A DNA stretch of 64,000 nt, taken from Tautonia plasticadhaerens (GTDB lineage: Bacteria > Planctomycetota > Planctomycetia > Isosphaerales > Isosphaeraceae). The DNA is taken from assembly GCF_007752535.1 (NCBI RefSeq), contig NZ_CP036426.1:6076001-6140000 (forward strand). Reading direction: 5' to 3'. Positions 33,810 through 41,515 of this stretch are shown here, piece by piece. A model generated the notes under the pieces. That model was not told the origin of the DNA. It saw only the letters and a program-made list of their open reading frames with translations, and did no database searches. Position 1 is the stretch's first letter. Each line of letters opens with the position of its first letter. The position numbers and the translations under genes were made by a program.

Positions 33810-34724
33810 CTAACGAACGCCCAGCGCCGGGTTGGTGGCGTTCGGCAGGACGACGTTGTTGGTATTGCCGCCGAGATTGTTGTCTATCGGCCGATTCAAG
33901 AACCGGAGGCTCTGGGCCGCGAAGGAGTAGATCTGGATGCCGTTGAGCACCGAGAAGAACGGCTCGGCCAGCCGGTTGATGAACACGGTCGTCCGCACGA
34001 TCGGGTCGCGATAGATGACAATCCGGTCGCCGGGCATGATCTGGTAGTTGGTAGTCGTGTCCCCGGCGTTGACGATCGCCGCGAGGTTCACCGGCAGGAC
34101 CTGCGTGCAGCACGCCCCGGGGGGGGCCGGGCGGACGAGTCGGATGTTCTGGGTCGCCGCGGTGGGCAGCAAGCCCCCGGCGTAGTTGATCGCGTCGAGC
34201 ACCGTCTCGTTGCCCGTCAGGACGAGGCGGCCCGGCTGGATCACGTCACCCTGGATGTAATAGACCTTGCTGTTGTACGAGGAGACGTCGACGAAGATGC
34301 GGTTGGACTCCTTCGGCGGGATCTTCTCGTATTCGAGGGTGTCCGGATCCAGCTCGATGAGGCCGAGCGCCTCGTCGGTGAGGAACTGGCGGAGGTGGAT
34401 GATGACCTTCTCCTTGATCTCGGAGATGGTCAGGCCGGCGACATAGATGTCGCCGTAGAAGTCGAGCGAGATCTTCCCGTCGGGCCGGACCAGCCGCTCG
34501 CCGGTGACCGGGCGGCCTGGGAGGGCCTCCAGCACCTCGATCCGGATCAGGTCGGGGGGCTCGACCACGTACTCGGGCATCGACGTCTTCTCGAGCTCCC
34601 GAGGCAGGTTGCTCTGGGCGATCTTCTCCTCGGGCGTCCTGACCGTCTGGCATCCGCAGGCGATCAGGGCGAGCAGCGGCACGACCCAGGCCAGCCGCCA
34701 TCGAGCCGTCCGTGTGCAATCCAT
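33810..34724 (-). CDS. Polysaccharide biosynthesis/export lipoprotein (Wza-like)
   Basis: The 304-residue protein has a lipoprotein signal (LLALIACGC). It carries a Poly_export domain (YVVEPPDLIRIEVLEALPG, LVRPDGKISLDFYGDIYVAGLTISEI) and SLBB-like segments (KVYYIQGDVIQPGRLVLTGNETVLDAINYAGGLLPTAATQNIRLVRP; later DYQIMPGDRIVIYRDP-type). Wza/KpsD-like outer-membrane lipoproteins export capsule or exopolysaccharide. No Wzc kinase, polymerase or glycosyltransferase lies beside it, so its partners are elsewhere. It may relate to the exopolysaccharide system that PEP-CTERM proteins imply. Confidence 0.85.
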   Translation of the reverse strand: MDCTRTARWRLAWVVPLLALIACGCQTVRTPEEKIAQSNLPRELEKTSMPEYVVEPPDLIRIEVLEALPGRPVTGERLVRPDGKISLDFYGDIYVAGLTISEIKEKVIIHLRQFLTDEALGLIELDPDTLEYEKIPPKESNRIFVDVSSYNSKVYYIQGDVIQPGRLVLTGNETVLDAINYAGGLLPTAATQNIRLVRPAPPGACCTQVLPVNLAAIVNAGDTTTNYQIMPGDRIVIYRDPIVRTTVFINRLAEPFFSVLNGIQIYSFAAQSLRFLNRPIDNNLGGNTNNVVLPNATNPALGVR

Positions 34725-34795
34725 GCGACACTCCTGCCCGTCGAACCGGGTCCGGCCGTCGGTGGGACCACGTCACCCCCCGACACCAAGGGGCC

Positions 34796-34813
34796 GCCCG
34801 ACTCGAGTCGGGC
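34796..34813. promoter_or_regulatory. 18-bp perfect palindrome upstream of the export gene
   Basis: GCCCGACTCGAGTCGGGC is an 18-bp perfect palindrome with no loop, 72 bp before the start of the export lipoprotein gene. It may be a protein-binding site (operator). Confidence 0.3.
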
Positions 34814-34944
34814 CGGTGAGGCCACCGTCACTCCTTGAAACCACGAGGCCTGACCTTGACACGGGGCCCAGGACCGACCTCCAACTGCCTTATCCATCGG
34901 CAAGAACGCGCCGGGTCTCGACTCGGAACGATGACCCGACGCGA

Positions 34945-35358
34945 TTATCGGCCCCGGTTGCCGAAGTGCCCACCCAGCCGGTTGAACCGGGCCGGGGCCG
35001 CCGTGCCCGGCGTCGACGGCATTGGAGTCCTGCGTCCGAAGTAGGTCGACGCGCTCGATCCCCCGGGTTGCATCTGGTGGTAGCGAGACGCCGACGGCCC
35101 GCTCGGCGTCGACATCGACTCCTGCTCGGCCCTCGCCATCCGGGCCGCCTGGTATTGCGACGCCAGGAAGAAGAGGAACGCGTCGTTCCCGGTCGAGGCC
35201 CGGGGCCAGGCATAAGGCTGAAGCGCCGGATTCCCGTAGATCCCCCGCCCCAGTCCCGAGACCTGCCCACCGACCTGCTGGGCCTGACCCGGGCGCCCCG
35301 CAGCGGCCAGGGCCATCACCGACATCACGAGTGCCGCCGCTCGAAGCCGACTCCGCAT
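34945..35358 (-). CDS. Small secreted protein, unknown
   Basis: The protein has 137 residues with a signal peptide (MRSRLRAAALVMSVMALAAAG). The remainder is Ser/Gly/Pro/Gln-rich with no cysteines and no recognisable domain. It lies upstream of the polysaccharide-export gene on the same strand, 220 bp away, and diverges from another secreted unknown. A structural or matrix role is conceivable, but there is no evidence. Confidence 0.5.
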   Translation of the reverse strand: MRSRLRAAALVMSVMALAAAGRPGQAQQVGGQVSGLGRGIYGNPALQPYAWPRASTGNDAFLFFLASQYQAARMARAEQESMSTPSGPSASRYHQMQPGGSSASTYFGRRTPMPSTPGTAAPARFNRLGGHFGNRGR

Positions 35359-35695
35359 CCGATCACCTCCTTCGCGTCCGGACCACGGGGCCCGGTCAAT
35401 CTCGACAATCCGGGACGGCCGACATCACCGCCCCATTCCCACACCCCTAGAGAGATCGACCCGCGGTCCTCGTCGAGACAGGGATTCGGGCGGTTTAACC
35501 CGTCTGGAGGTGTCGCCAGGAACGGCAAATCCCCCATTCTCGCCAAACTGCTCTAGCTCGCAGGGCAGCTCAGATTCTCTGAAGTCCTCAATTCCAAACG
35601 CCCGATCGAAAAGAGCGAACGGGCAGGGACGCCGGACTCGGGGAAGGTCCCGGAGGGTCCCTCGCCGAGGATTCTCGCAGCGAGGGGATGTACCG
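35359..35695. other. Divergent intergenic region (337 bp)
   Basis: Noticeably less GC-rich than its surroundings. It should contain promoters for both secreted-protein genes, but I could not identify a convincing -35/-10 pair on either strand. No small gene seen. Confidence 0.4.
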
Positions 35696-36685
35696 ATGAA
35701 GGGCAGGAGGAGCGTGAGGCCCCTGGCGATGGGGGCGCTGATGGTCGCCGTGCTGGCGCCGGGGGCTGCCGAGGCTCAACTATTCCCGAACCTCCCGGCA
35801 CGAAAACGGGAGAAGATCGACTGCTCGCAAGAGCTGCCCGTCTACGGGCTCTATCGCAATAAGTATTACGGGTACTATCCGACCTGCTGGCGAGGCTTCC
35901 CGCCCGGCTGGGGTTGCCCGACCCCGGAATCGCCGGACTGGGAAGCGGAGCTCGCCGACCGCCCGCTGGACATCCCCGATGAGGCGGGCTTCGGGGGTGG
36001 GGAGGGTTCGGGTCCGGACCCGCTCGGCGGCATGGGGCTCGACGACCTGTTGCCCGACCTCCCCGGGCAGCGGTCGCCCTTCGAAATGGACCGCCTCAAC
36101 GAGGGCGCCTCCCCGTTCGACCCGCCGCAGGGAGGGGGACGGTCCCCGTTCCAGGACGACCCGTTCGCCCCGACGGATCCGTCGGCGCCGGGGGGCCTTC
36201 CCTCGGATCGATCGGGAGACCCGCCCTCCCCGTTCGACCTGCCCGGCGCCTCGAATGTCCCGTCGGGCCTGCCGGCGATCGGGCCCCCGGTGACCGGGAC
36301 ACGACCCCTCGGGGGCGAGACTCCCCGGGCGGATGCCCCGCCGACGCCGCCCGCGATCCCCGAGCTCGCCGTGATCCCGGACGCGAGGCCGAGGCCGGTC
36401 CGGCTCCCTTCGGGCGACTCGGTCCCGATCTCCTACTCCCCCCCCGTGGCCATGCCGGGGACGGCGCCGATCGGGATGGCCCCGGGCGCCCTCCCCCCGG
36501 GAGTCCTGGACCCGGGAGCCTCGTACTCGATGGTCGAGGGGGAGGCCGGGTTGGTCGACCCAATGACGGGAGGGATCATCATGGCCGACCCCGGGATTCC
36601 CCCCTCCGGACCGATGATGATCGGTGAGCAGGAGGAGCGGCCACGCCGCCGGTTCCTCTCCGGATTGTTCAACCGTCGACGGTGA
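35696..36685 (+). CDS. Secreted Pro/Gly-rich protein with YGYYPTCWR motif
   Basis: The 329-residue protein starts with a signal peptide (RPLAMGALMVAVLAPGAAEAQ). After a short segment containing YYGYYPTCWRGFPPGWGCP (a motif I associate with planctomycete secreted proteins), the rest is low complexity with repeated Pro/Gly/Asp (SPFDPPQGGG, SPFQDDPF, SPFDLPGA) and a basic C-terminus (RRRFLSGLFNRRR). The repeated SPF units may be a binding or assembly motif. Function unknown. ATG 35696 is chosen; ATG 35688 is out of frame. Confidence 0.6.
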   Translation: MKGRRSVRPLAMGALMVAVLAPGAAEAQLFPNLPARKREKIDCSQELPVYGLYRNKYYGYYPTCWRGFPPGWGCPTPESPDWEAELADRPLDIPDEAGFGGGEGSGPDPLGGMGLDDLLPDLPGQRSPFEMDRLNEGASPFDPPQGGGRSPFQDDPFAPTDPSAPGGLPSDRSGDPPSPFDLPGASNVPSGLPAIGPPVTGTRPLGGETPRADAPPTPPAIPELAVIPDARPRPVRLPSGDSVPISYSPPVAMPGTAPIGMAPGALPPGVLDPGASYSMVEGEAGLVDPMTGGIIMADPGIPPSGPMMIGEQEERPRRRFLSGLFNRRR

Positions 36686-36732
36686 TCCGGGGGTCGATTC
36701 CTCCCCGGAGACCTCATGCCTGAGCGGCGATA

Positions 36733-36772
36733 CGGCCGGTTTCGTCCCTCGAGAGGGGAAGGAGGCCGGCCG
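36733..36772 (+). terminator. Terminator after the secreted Pro/Gly-rich protein gene
   Basis: CGGCCGG and CCGGCCG form a 7-bp outer stem enclosing a second small stem (TCCC/GGGA) and followed by GTTTCGG, 47 bp after the stop. Confidence 0.45.
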
Positions 36773-37057
36773 TTTCGGTCTTGCCCTTCCGGGTCCCTCG
36801 GCGAGTCGGAGGTCGCTCGAGTTCCGTGGCGTCGAAGTCGGCGAACCGGGGTCGGCCGGCGGATGGGGCCGTGTCGCCTCCGGCATGGCCAGCCGCCCGG
36901 CGATGGCGAGGCGCAACCCGGCGGCGATCGGCGGGCGAGGCCTCGATCCTTCCCGGGGCGAGACTTCCGTCGAGGGGCGGGTGTTTTTCCAGGTCGAGGC
37001 TACCGTCGTCGCGGTCGGGCCGCTATAGTCATCGAGATTCCAGGGATCGACACCCAG

Positions 37058-37101
37058 GGCCGTCGGTCCCCGGACGGGGCCACGATCGGGGACCGACGGC
37101 C
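37058..37101. repeat. 15-bp perfect inverted repeat upstream of the histidine kinase
   Basis: GGCCGTCGGTCCCCG (37058-37072) and its exact reverse complement (37087-37101) with a 14-base spacer. It is 146 bp before the kinase start and just downstream of the possible -10 at 37024. It could be an RNA hairpin (attenuator) or an operator. Confidence 0.65.
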
Positions 37102-37235
37102 GGGTCCAGACATCATGCCGGGAGGTTCCTCGGGCACCGAACGGGACGGCACCACCCCGGATCGCGGCCGTCGATCGGCATCCCCGGGGGCGTGGAGGGT
37201 GCCCGGATCCTCGGGAGGGCGGCCGAGGAATTCAT

Positions 37236-37240
37236 GGAGG
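37236..37240 (+). promoter_or_regulatory. Ribosome binding site supporting a TTG start
   Basis: GGAGG seven bases before TTG at 37248, the chosen start of the histidine kinase. Confidence 0.5.
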
Positions 37241-37247
37241 GAGTGCG

Positions 37248-40046
37248 TTGGATTCCGCGGGAGTGATCGCTCGAGATCCGATCCTCGACGCACTGGCCGA
37301 CGCAGTCATCCTGGTCGATCCCCTCGGTCGGATCGTCCAGGCGAACCGGGCAGCCCAGGAGCTCGCCGGCCGGCCAGAGGGGCCGCTCTCGGGCCTGGAT
37401 CTCTCGGAGCTGCTCTCGGAAGTCGAGCGGACGGAGGTCGATGCGGATCCGATGTGGTCCCACCGGGCCCGGGTCGTCAGGCCGGACGGGACGTCGGTCC
37501 GGGTCGAGTATGCCTCGAACCCCGCGCAGGTGGAATCGGGAGAGGAGCTGAGCGTCCTGACCGTCCGCCCCCGGAAGGGCGGCCTGGGGGCCGGGGGGCG
37601 GGATGCCCTGCTCGAGTACCTGAGGATGACGGCCAAGGTCACCAACCGACTCGGCTCCCGGCCCAGCCTGGAGTTGGTGCTGTCGACGGCGGTGGAGACG
37701 CTGATCGAGGGATTCGATGCGGCCCTGGCCAGGGTCTGGATCGTCGACCGGGGGACGGGCCGGTATCGGCTCGCGGCCTCGGGGGCACCGGGACGATCGA
37801 TCCGGATCGGTTCCTCGCTGAAGGATGAGTCGGCCGATCCGCCGGTCGAGGTCGTCGAGGTGGCTCGGAGCGGGATGCACTTCCTCGTCGAGGGGCTCCG
37901 GGACGACGATCGGTTCGACCCGGCCTGGATCGAGCGGCACGGCCTCGGTTCCCTGATCGCCCTGCCGCTAGCGGTGGCGGGCGAGCGCCACGGGATCCTC
38001 GTGGCGGGGATGCGAACCGAACCGACCGAGGAGTGCCTGGACGCCCTGCTCGGCTTCTCGACGATCATCTCGGCCTCGTTCAACGACGTGCAGTTGCTCC
38101 TGGGGGAGCTGGCCGCGCGGGTCGACGCCGAGGCCGAGCACCGGCGATTCCAGACGATCGTCGACCTGATCCCCATCGGCGTGGTGCTGGCCACCGGCCC
38201 CGGCCCCGAGGTCGCGCTGATCAACCCGAGCGGCCGAGAACTGCTGGGCACCGACGGGTCGATCTCGCTGGACGATTTCGCCCACCGACTGCCGGTGAGG
38301 GCCGTCGACGGGGGGCCGATCCTCGATGCCGACCGGCCCTTGTGGCGAGCCTTCAACCGCGGGGAGCAGGTGAGGGAGACGCTCCGGCTGGAACGTCCCG
38401 ACGGGCAGGAGCGGATCCTGGAGGTCATCGCCGGGCCCTTCCCCGGGCCCGACGGCGGGGCGATCGCCACCTTCATGGACATCACTGAGCGGAGCGAGCT
38501 CCAATCGGACCTGGCGATGCGGGCGGCGCAGCTCAAGGCGCTGCTGGACCACCTGCCGGTCGGCGTCGCCTACTTCGACCCCGACTGCCGATGCCGGGCC
38601 TGCAACGGCCCGGCCTGGCGGATCCTCGGCCGATCGCGGTCGAAGATCATCGGGGCCTCGGCCGAGGAGCTGTTCGTCGAATCCCCCGGGCTGCTCGCGG
38701 CGGTCCGCCGCTGCGTCTCGGAGCATGAGCCCCACGCGCAGATCAACGCCCCGTGGTCCGAGGAGCCGGGGGCCGACTCGCCCCGGTACCTGGAATGGCG
38801 GTTCGAGCCGCTGATGACCTCGACCAGGGAGCCGATCGGCGCCCTCGCGTTGATCGTCGACGTGACCGCCCGCAAGCGGACCGCCGACGCGATGCAGAAG
38901 GCCCGGGACGACGCCGAGCGATCGGCCCGCAACAAGGCCCGATTCCTCTCGGCGATCAGCCACGACCTGAGGACGCCGGTCAACGCCTTGAACCTGCTGG
39001 CCGAGGCCCTCGACCGGCGGCTCCGGGGCCTGCCCGAGGACGCCGAGCTGGCCCGGCTCTCGTCCTACCTCCGACGAGCCTCGGGGAACCTGGCCGAGCT
39101 GGTCAGCGACCTCCTGGATCTGACCTGCTTCGACTCCGGCGAGGTGACGCAGCACCTGATCGACTTCCCGCTGGCCGAATGGCTCGACTCCACCCTCGGG
39201 CCGATGGCGATGGCCGCCCAGCAGAAAGGACTGGAGTTCACCTGGTCGATCGAGGCCGGGGTGACCTGGATCCGGGCCGATCGGGTGAAACTCGGCCGGG
39301 TGCTGACCAACCTCGTCGGCAACGCCATCAAATTCACCGACTCCGGCTCGGTCCGGGTTTCGGCCGGGCTGCCCCCCGACGGGCGGTTGGTCCTGAGCGT
39401 CGAGGACACCGGGCCGGGGATCCCGGACGCCCAGCTCGGCCGGATCTTCGACGAGTTCGCCCAGCTCCGCAATCCCGAACGGGACCGCAACAAGGGGACC
39501 GGCCTCGGCCTGGCGATCTGCCGGAGGCTGGTCGAGGCGGTCGGCGGCCGGCTGGAAGTCACCAGCCTCGCGGACAACGGCAGTCGATTCTCGGCGCTGT
39601 TCCCGGTCGTCCCGCTGCCCGGGCCCACGACCGGCTCGACTGGCCGTTTCCCCGACGGTCCCTGCACGAGCGACCGCCCCCAGGTGTTGCTGGTCGAGGA
39701 CGACGAGACGACCCGCCTGCCGATGAGCCAACTGCTGGAACTCTCCGGCTTCGACGTCTCGACCGCGAGTGACGGCGCGGGGGCGTTGGAGCTGCTCTCG
39801 ACGGGCCGACCCGCCCTGGTCCTGCTGGACCTGATGATGCCGAGGATGGACGGCATCGAGGTCCTCCGTCGCATCCGCAGCGACCCGGTCCTCTGGGATC
39901 TGCCCGTCCTGATCCTCTCCGGAGACGTGCTCGACGAGCGGGCCAGGCAGCTGGACGCCCTCGGCGTCAGCGGCACGCTGGCCAAGCCCATCGACTTCGA
40001 CCGGCTGCTCCAGGTGCTCGATCAGGTCGCCCCCCGGACGCCATGA
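37248..40046 (+). CDS. Hybrid sensor histidine kinase (PAS-GAF-PAS-PAS-HisKA-HATPase-REC)
   Basis: The 932-residue protein is apparently cytosolic. Order: PAS (about 10-110), GAF (about 135-290), PAS (about 300-415), PAS (about 425-545), HisKA with His572 (SAISHDLRTPVN), HATPase with N-box LTNLVGNAIKFTDSG (686-700) and G-boxes DTGPGIP, GTGLGL, and a C-terminal receiver with Asp861 (LLDLMMPRMDG) and acidic pair VEDDE. It autophosphorylates on His and passes phosphate to its own receiver; the downstream partner is not identified. TTG start is chosen because of its GGAGG. The FIST sensor follows 121 bp later. Confidence 0.93.
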   Translation: MDSAGVIARDPILDALADAVILVDPLGRIVQANRAAQELAGRPEGPLSGLDLSELLSEVERTEVDADPMWSHRARVVRPDGTSVRVEYASNPAQVESGEELSVLTVRPRKGGLGAGGRDALLEYLRMTAKVTNRLGSRPSLELVLSTAVETLIEGFDAALARVWIVDRGTGRYRLAASGAPGRSIRIGSSLKDESADPPVEVVEVARSGMHFLVEGLRDDDRFDPAWIERHGLGSLIALPLAVAGERHGILVAGMRTEPTEECLDALLGFSTIISASFNDVQLLLGELAARVDAEAEHRRFQTIVDLIPIGVVLATGPGPEVALINPSGRELLGTDGSISLDDFAHRLPVRAVDGGPILDADRPLWRAFNRGEQVRETLRLERPDGQERILEVIAGPFPGPDGGAIATFMDITERSELQSDLAMRAAQLKALLDHLPVGVAYFDPDCRCRACNGPAWRILGRSRSKIIGASAEELFVESPGLLAAVRRCVSEHEPHAQINAPWSEEPGADSPRYLEWRFEPLMTSTREPIGALALIVDVTARKRTADAMQKARDDAERSARNKARFLSAISHDLRTPVNALNLLAEALDRRLRGLPEDAELARLSSYLRRASGNLAELVSDLLDLTCFDSGEVTQHLIDFPLAEWLDSTLGPMAMAAQQKGLEFTWSIEAGVTWIRADRVKLGRVLTNLVGNAIKFTDSGSVRVSAGLPPDGRLVLSVEDTGPGIPDAQLGRIFDEFAQLRNPERDRNKGTGLGLAICRRLVEAVGGRLEVTSLADNGSRFSALFPVVPLPGPTTGSTGRFPDGPCTSDRPQVLLVEDDETTRLPMSQLLELSGFDVSTASDGAGALELLSTGRPALVLLDLMMPRMDGIEVLRRIRSDPVLWDLPVLILSGDVLDERARQLDALGVSGTLAKPIDFDRLLQVLDQVAPRTP

Positions 40047-40063
40047 CGACCGCCCATGGCCGA

Positions 40064-40082
40064 ACCGACCGCTAGGGTCGGT
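40064..40082 (+). terminator. Hairpin after the histidine kinase gene
   Basis: ACCGACC (40064-40070) and GGTCGGT (40076-40082) form a 7-bp stem with a five-base loop, 18 bp after the stop. It overlaps the -35 of the FIST promoter by two bases. Confidence 0.4.
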
Positions 40083-40109
40083 GACTTCCCCCTCGGGGGT
40101 CGCTACAAT
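40081..40109 (+). promoter_or_regulatory. Promoter of the FIST gene
   Basis: GTGACT (40081-40086), a 17-bp spacer and TACAAT (40104-40109; GCTACAAT context), 58 bp before the ATG at 40168. The -10 matches five of six positions. Confidence 0.5.
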
Positions 40110-40167
40110 CGGCCGAGGAGCCTTCCCCGCTCATTTCCGAGCCGATCCCCACCCCGGAGCATCTCCG

Positions 40168-41325
40168 ATGGCCATCGCCGCCGAGGCCCTCTCGACCGAA
40201 TCGGCGAGCGAGGAGGCCATCCGGGACGTCCTCGACCGGGTCGGGCGTCATTTCGAGGGTGGGAGGGCGAACCTCGCCCTGGTCTTCGCCTCTCCCCACC
40301 ACCTCGAAGCCATGCCGACGATCGCCGATCGGCTCCGCGAGCAGGACCTGGCCGACTGCGTGATCGGCTGCTCCGCGGAGTCGATCCTGGGCGAGGGTCG
40401 GGAGGTCGAGACGGGACCGGCGCTGGTGCTCTGGGCGTTGCGGATGCCGGGGATCCGGGCCCGGCCCTTCCGTGCGGACTCGCCCGAGGTGATCGCCTCC
40501 CTGGACATCGGGCCGCCGGATGGGACGTCGCCGACCCGGGCCATGATCCTGCTGGGCGACCCATACTCGTTCCCGGCCGAGGACTGGATCGGGGCGATGA
40601 ACAGTCGTCATCCCGGACTCCCGGTGGTCGGCGGGATGGCCAGCGCGGCCAACGCCCCCGGTGAGAACCGGCTCATCCTCGACGGCGAGACGGTCCGTGA
40701 CGGCGCGGTTGGGATCCTGATCGACGGCCCGGCCCTCCTGAGGACCGTGGTCAGCCAGGGTTGCCGCCCGATCGGCCGCCCGATGATCGTCACGAAGTCG
40801 GACCGCAACGTCATCCTGGAGTTGGGCCGAGTGCCCGCGGTCGAGGTGCTCAAGGAGTTGCTGGAATCCCTCGCTCCCGGGGAGATGGACCGGGTCCGGC
40901 AGGGGCTCCACCTCGGGCGAGTGATGAGCGAGTACCGAGACTCGTTCGGGCGGGGTGATTTCCTGGTCCGGAACGTGATCGGGGTCGACCCGAGGGGCGG
41001 GGTCGCCGTCGCCGACCACATCCGGGTCGGCCAGACCGTCCAGTTCCATGTCCGCGATGCGGAGTCGGCCGATGAAGATCTCCGGGAACTGCTGGACCGC
41101 TCGGGCGCCGGGTCGCCCGTGGCCGGCCTGCTATTCACCTGCAACGGCAGGGGGTCCCGCCTCTTCGGGACGCCGGACCACGACGCCTCGGTCCTGGCCG
41201 ACCGCCTCGGGCCGATCCCCATCACCGGATTCTTCGCGATGGGAGAGCTGGGGCCGGTCTCAGGCCACAACTACCTGCATGGCTTCACCGCCAGCGTCTT
41301 GTTGTTCGAGCCCCCGGGACCGTGA
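40168..41325 (+). CDS. FIST N/C-domain sensor protein
   Basis: The 385-residue protein has no signal or membrane helix. The N-terminal half (LALVFASPHHLEAMPTIADRLRE, VIGCSAESILGEGREVETGPALVLWAL) and C-terminal half (FLVRNVIGVDPRGGVAVADHIRVGQTVQFHVRD, GLLFTCNGRGSRLFGTPDHDA, GFFAMGELGPVSGHNYLHGFTASVLLF) match the FIST and FIST_C domains, thought to be small-ligand (amino-acid) sensors of signal transduction proteins. Placement directly behind a histidine kinase is consistent with an input role. Confidence 0.88.
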   Translation: MAIAAEALSTESASEEAIRDVLDRVGRHFEGGRANLALVFASPHHLEAMPTIADRLREQDLADCVIGCSAESILGEGREVETGPALVLWALRMPGIRARPFRADSPEVIASLDIGPPDGTSPTRAMILLGDPYSFPAEDWIGAMNSRHPGLPVVGGMASAANAPGENRLILDGETVRDGAVGILIDGPALLRTVVSQGCRPIGRPMIVTKSDRNVILELGRVPAVEVLKELLESLAPGEMDRVRQGLHLGRVMSEYRDSFGRGDFLVRNVIGVDPRGGVAVADHIRVGQTVQFHVRDAESADEDLRELLDRSGAGSPVAGLLFTCNGRGSRLFGTPDHDASVLADRLGPIPITGFFAMGELGPVSGHNYLHGFTASVLLFEPPGP

Positions 41326-41363
41326 TCCCCCGGCCGACCGACCTGCGGAGAGGGTCCGGGGGA
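41326..41363 (+). terminator. Terminator after the FIST gene
   Basis: TCCCCCGG (41326-41333) and CCGGGGGA (41356-41363) form an 8-bp perfect stem with a 22-base loop, immediately after the stop. The right arm is followed by AAGTTCC, no U-tract. Confidence 0.45.
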
Positions 41364-41515
41364 AAGTTCCGCGGGATCCTGTCCAATCCCTCGGGGTCGT
41401 GATCGAATAGATTCGGACCGGGAGGCGTCATGTGCGCCGAGAGTCCGTCGCGGTTGACAAATGCATGCAAGCGATCCCCTGGGCAGGACCGAGATGAGCC
41501 TTTGCCGGAGGCAGG

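Larger units (their letters stand above)
36686..37247. other. 562-bp intergenic region before the histidine kinase
   Basis: Holds the terminator of the previous gene (36733-36772), a possible -10 (CGCTATAGT, TATAGT at 37024-37029) and a 15-bp inverted repeat (37058-37101). Open frames here are Arg/Pro-rich and not credible genes. Confidence 0.5.

Noticed and set aside
34856-34861. Perfect TTGACA on the plus strand
   Set aside because: No matching -10 and the downstream plus-strand gene is over 800 bp away.
41454-41459. Perfect TTGACA upstream of the Ser/Thr kinase
   Set aside because: No -10-like sequence 16-18 bp downstream; kept only as an observation.
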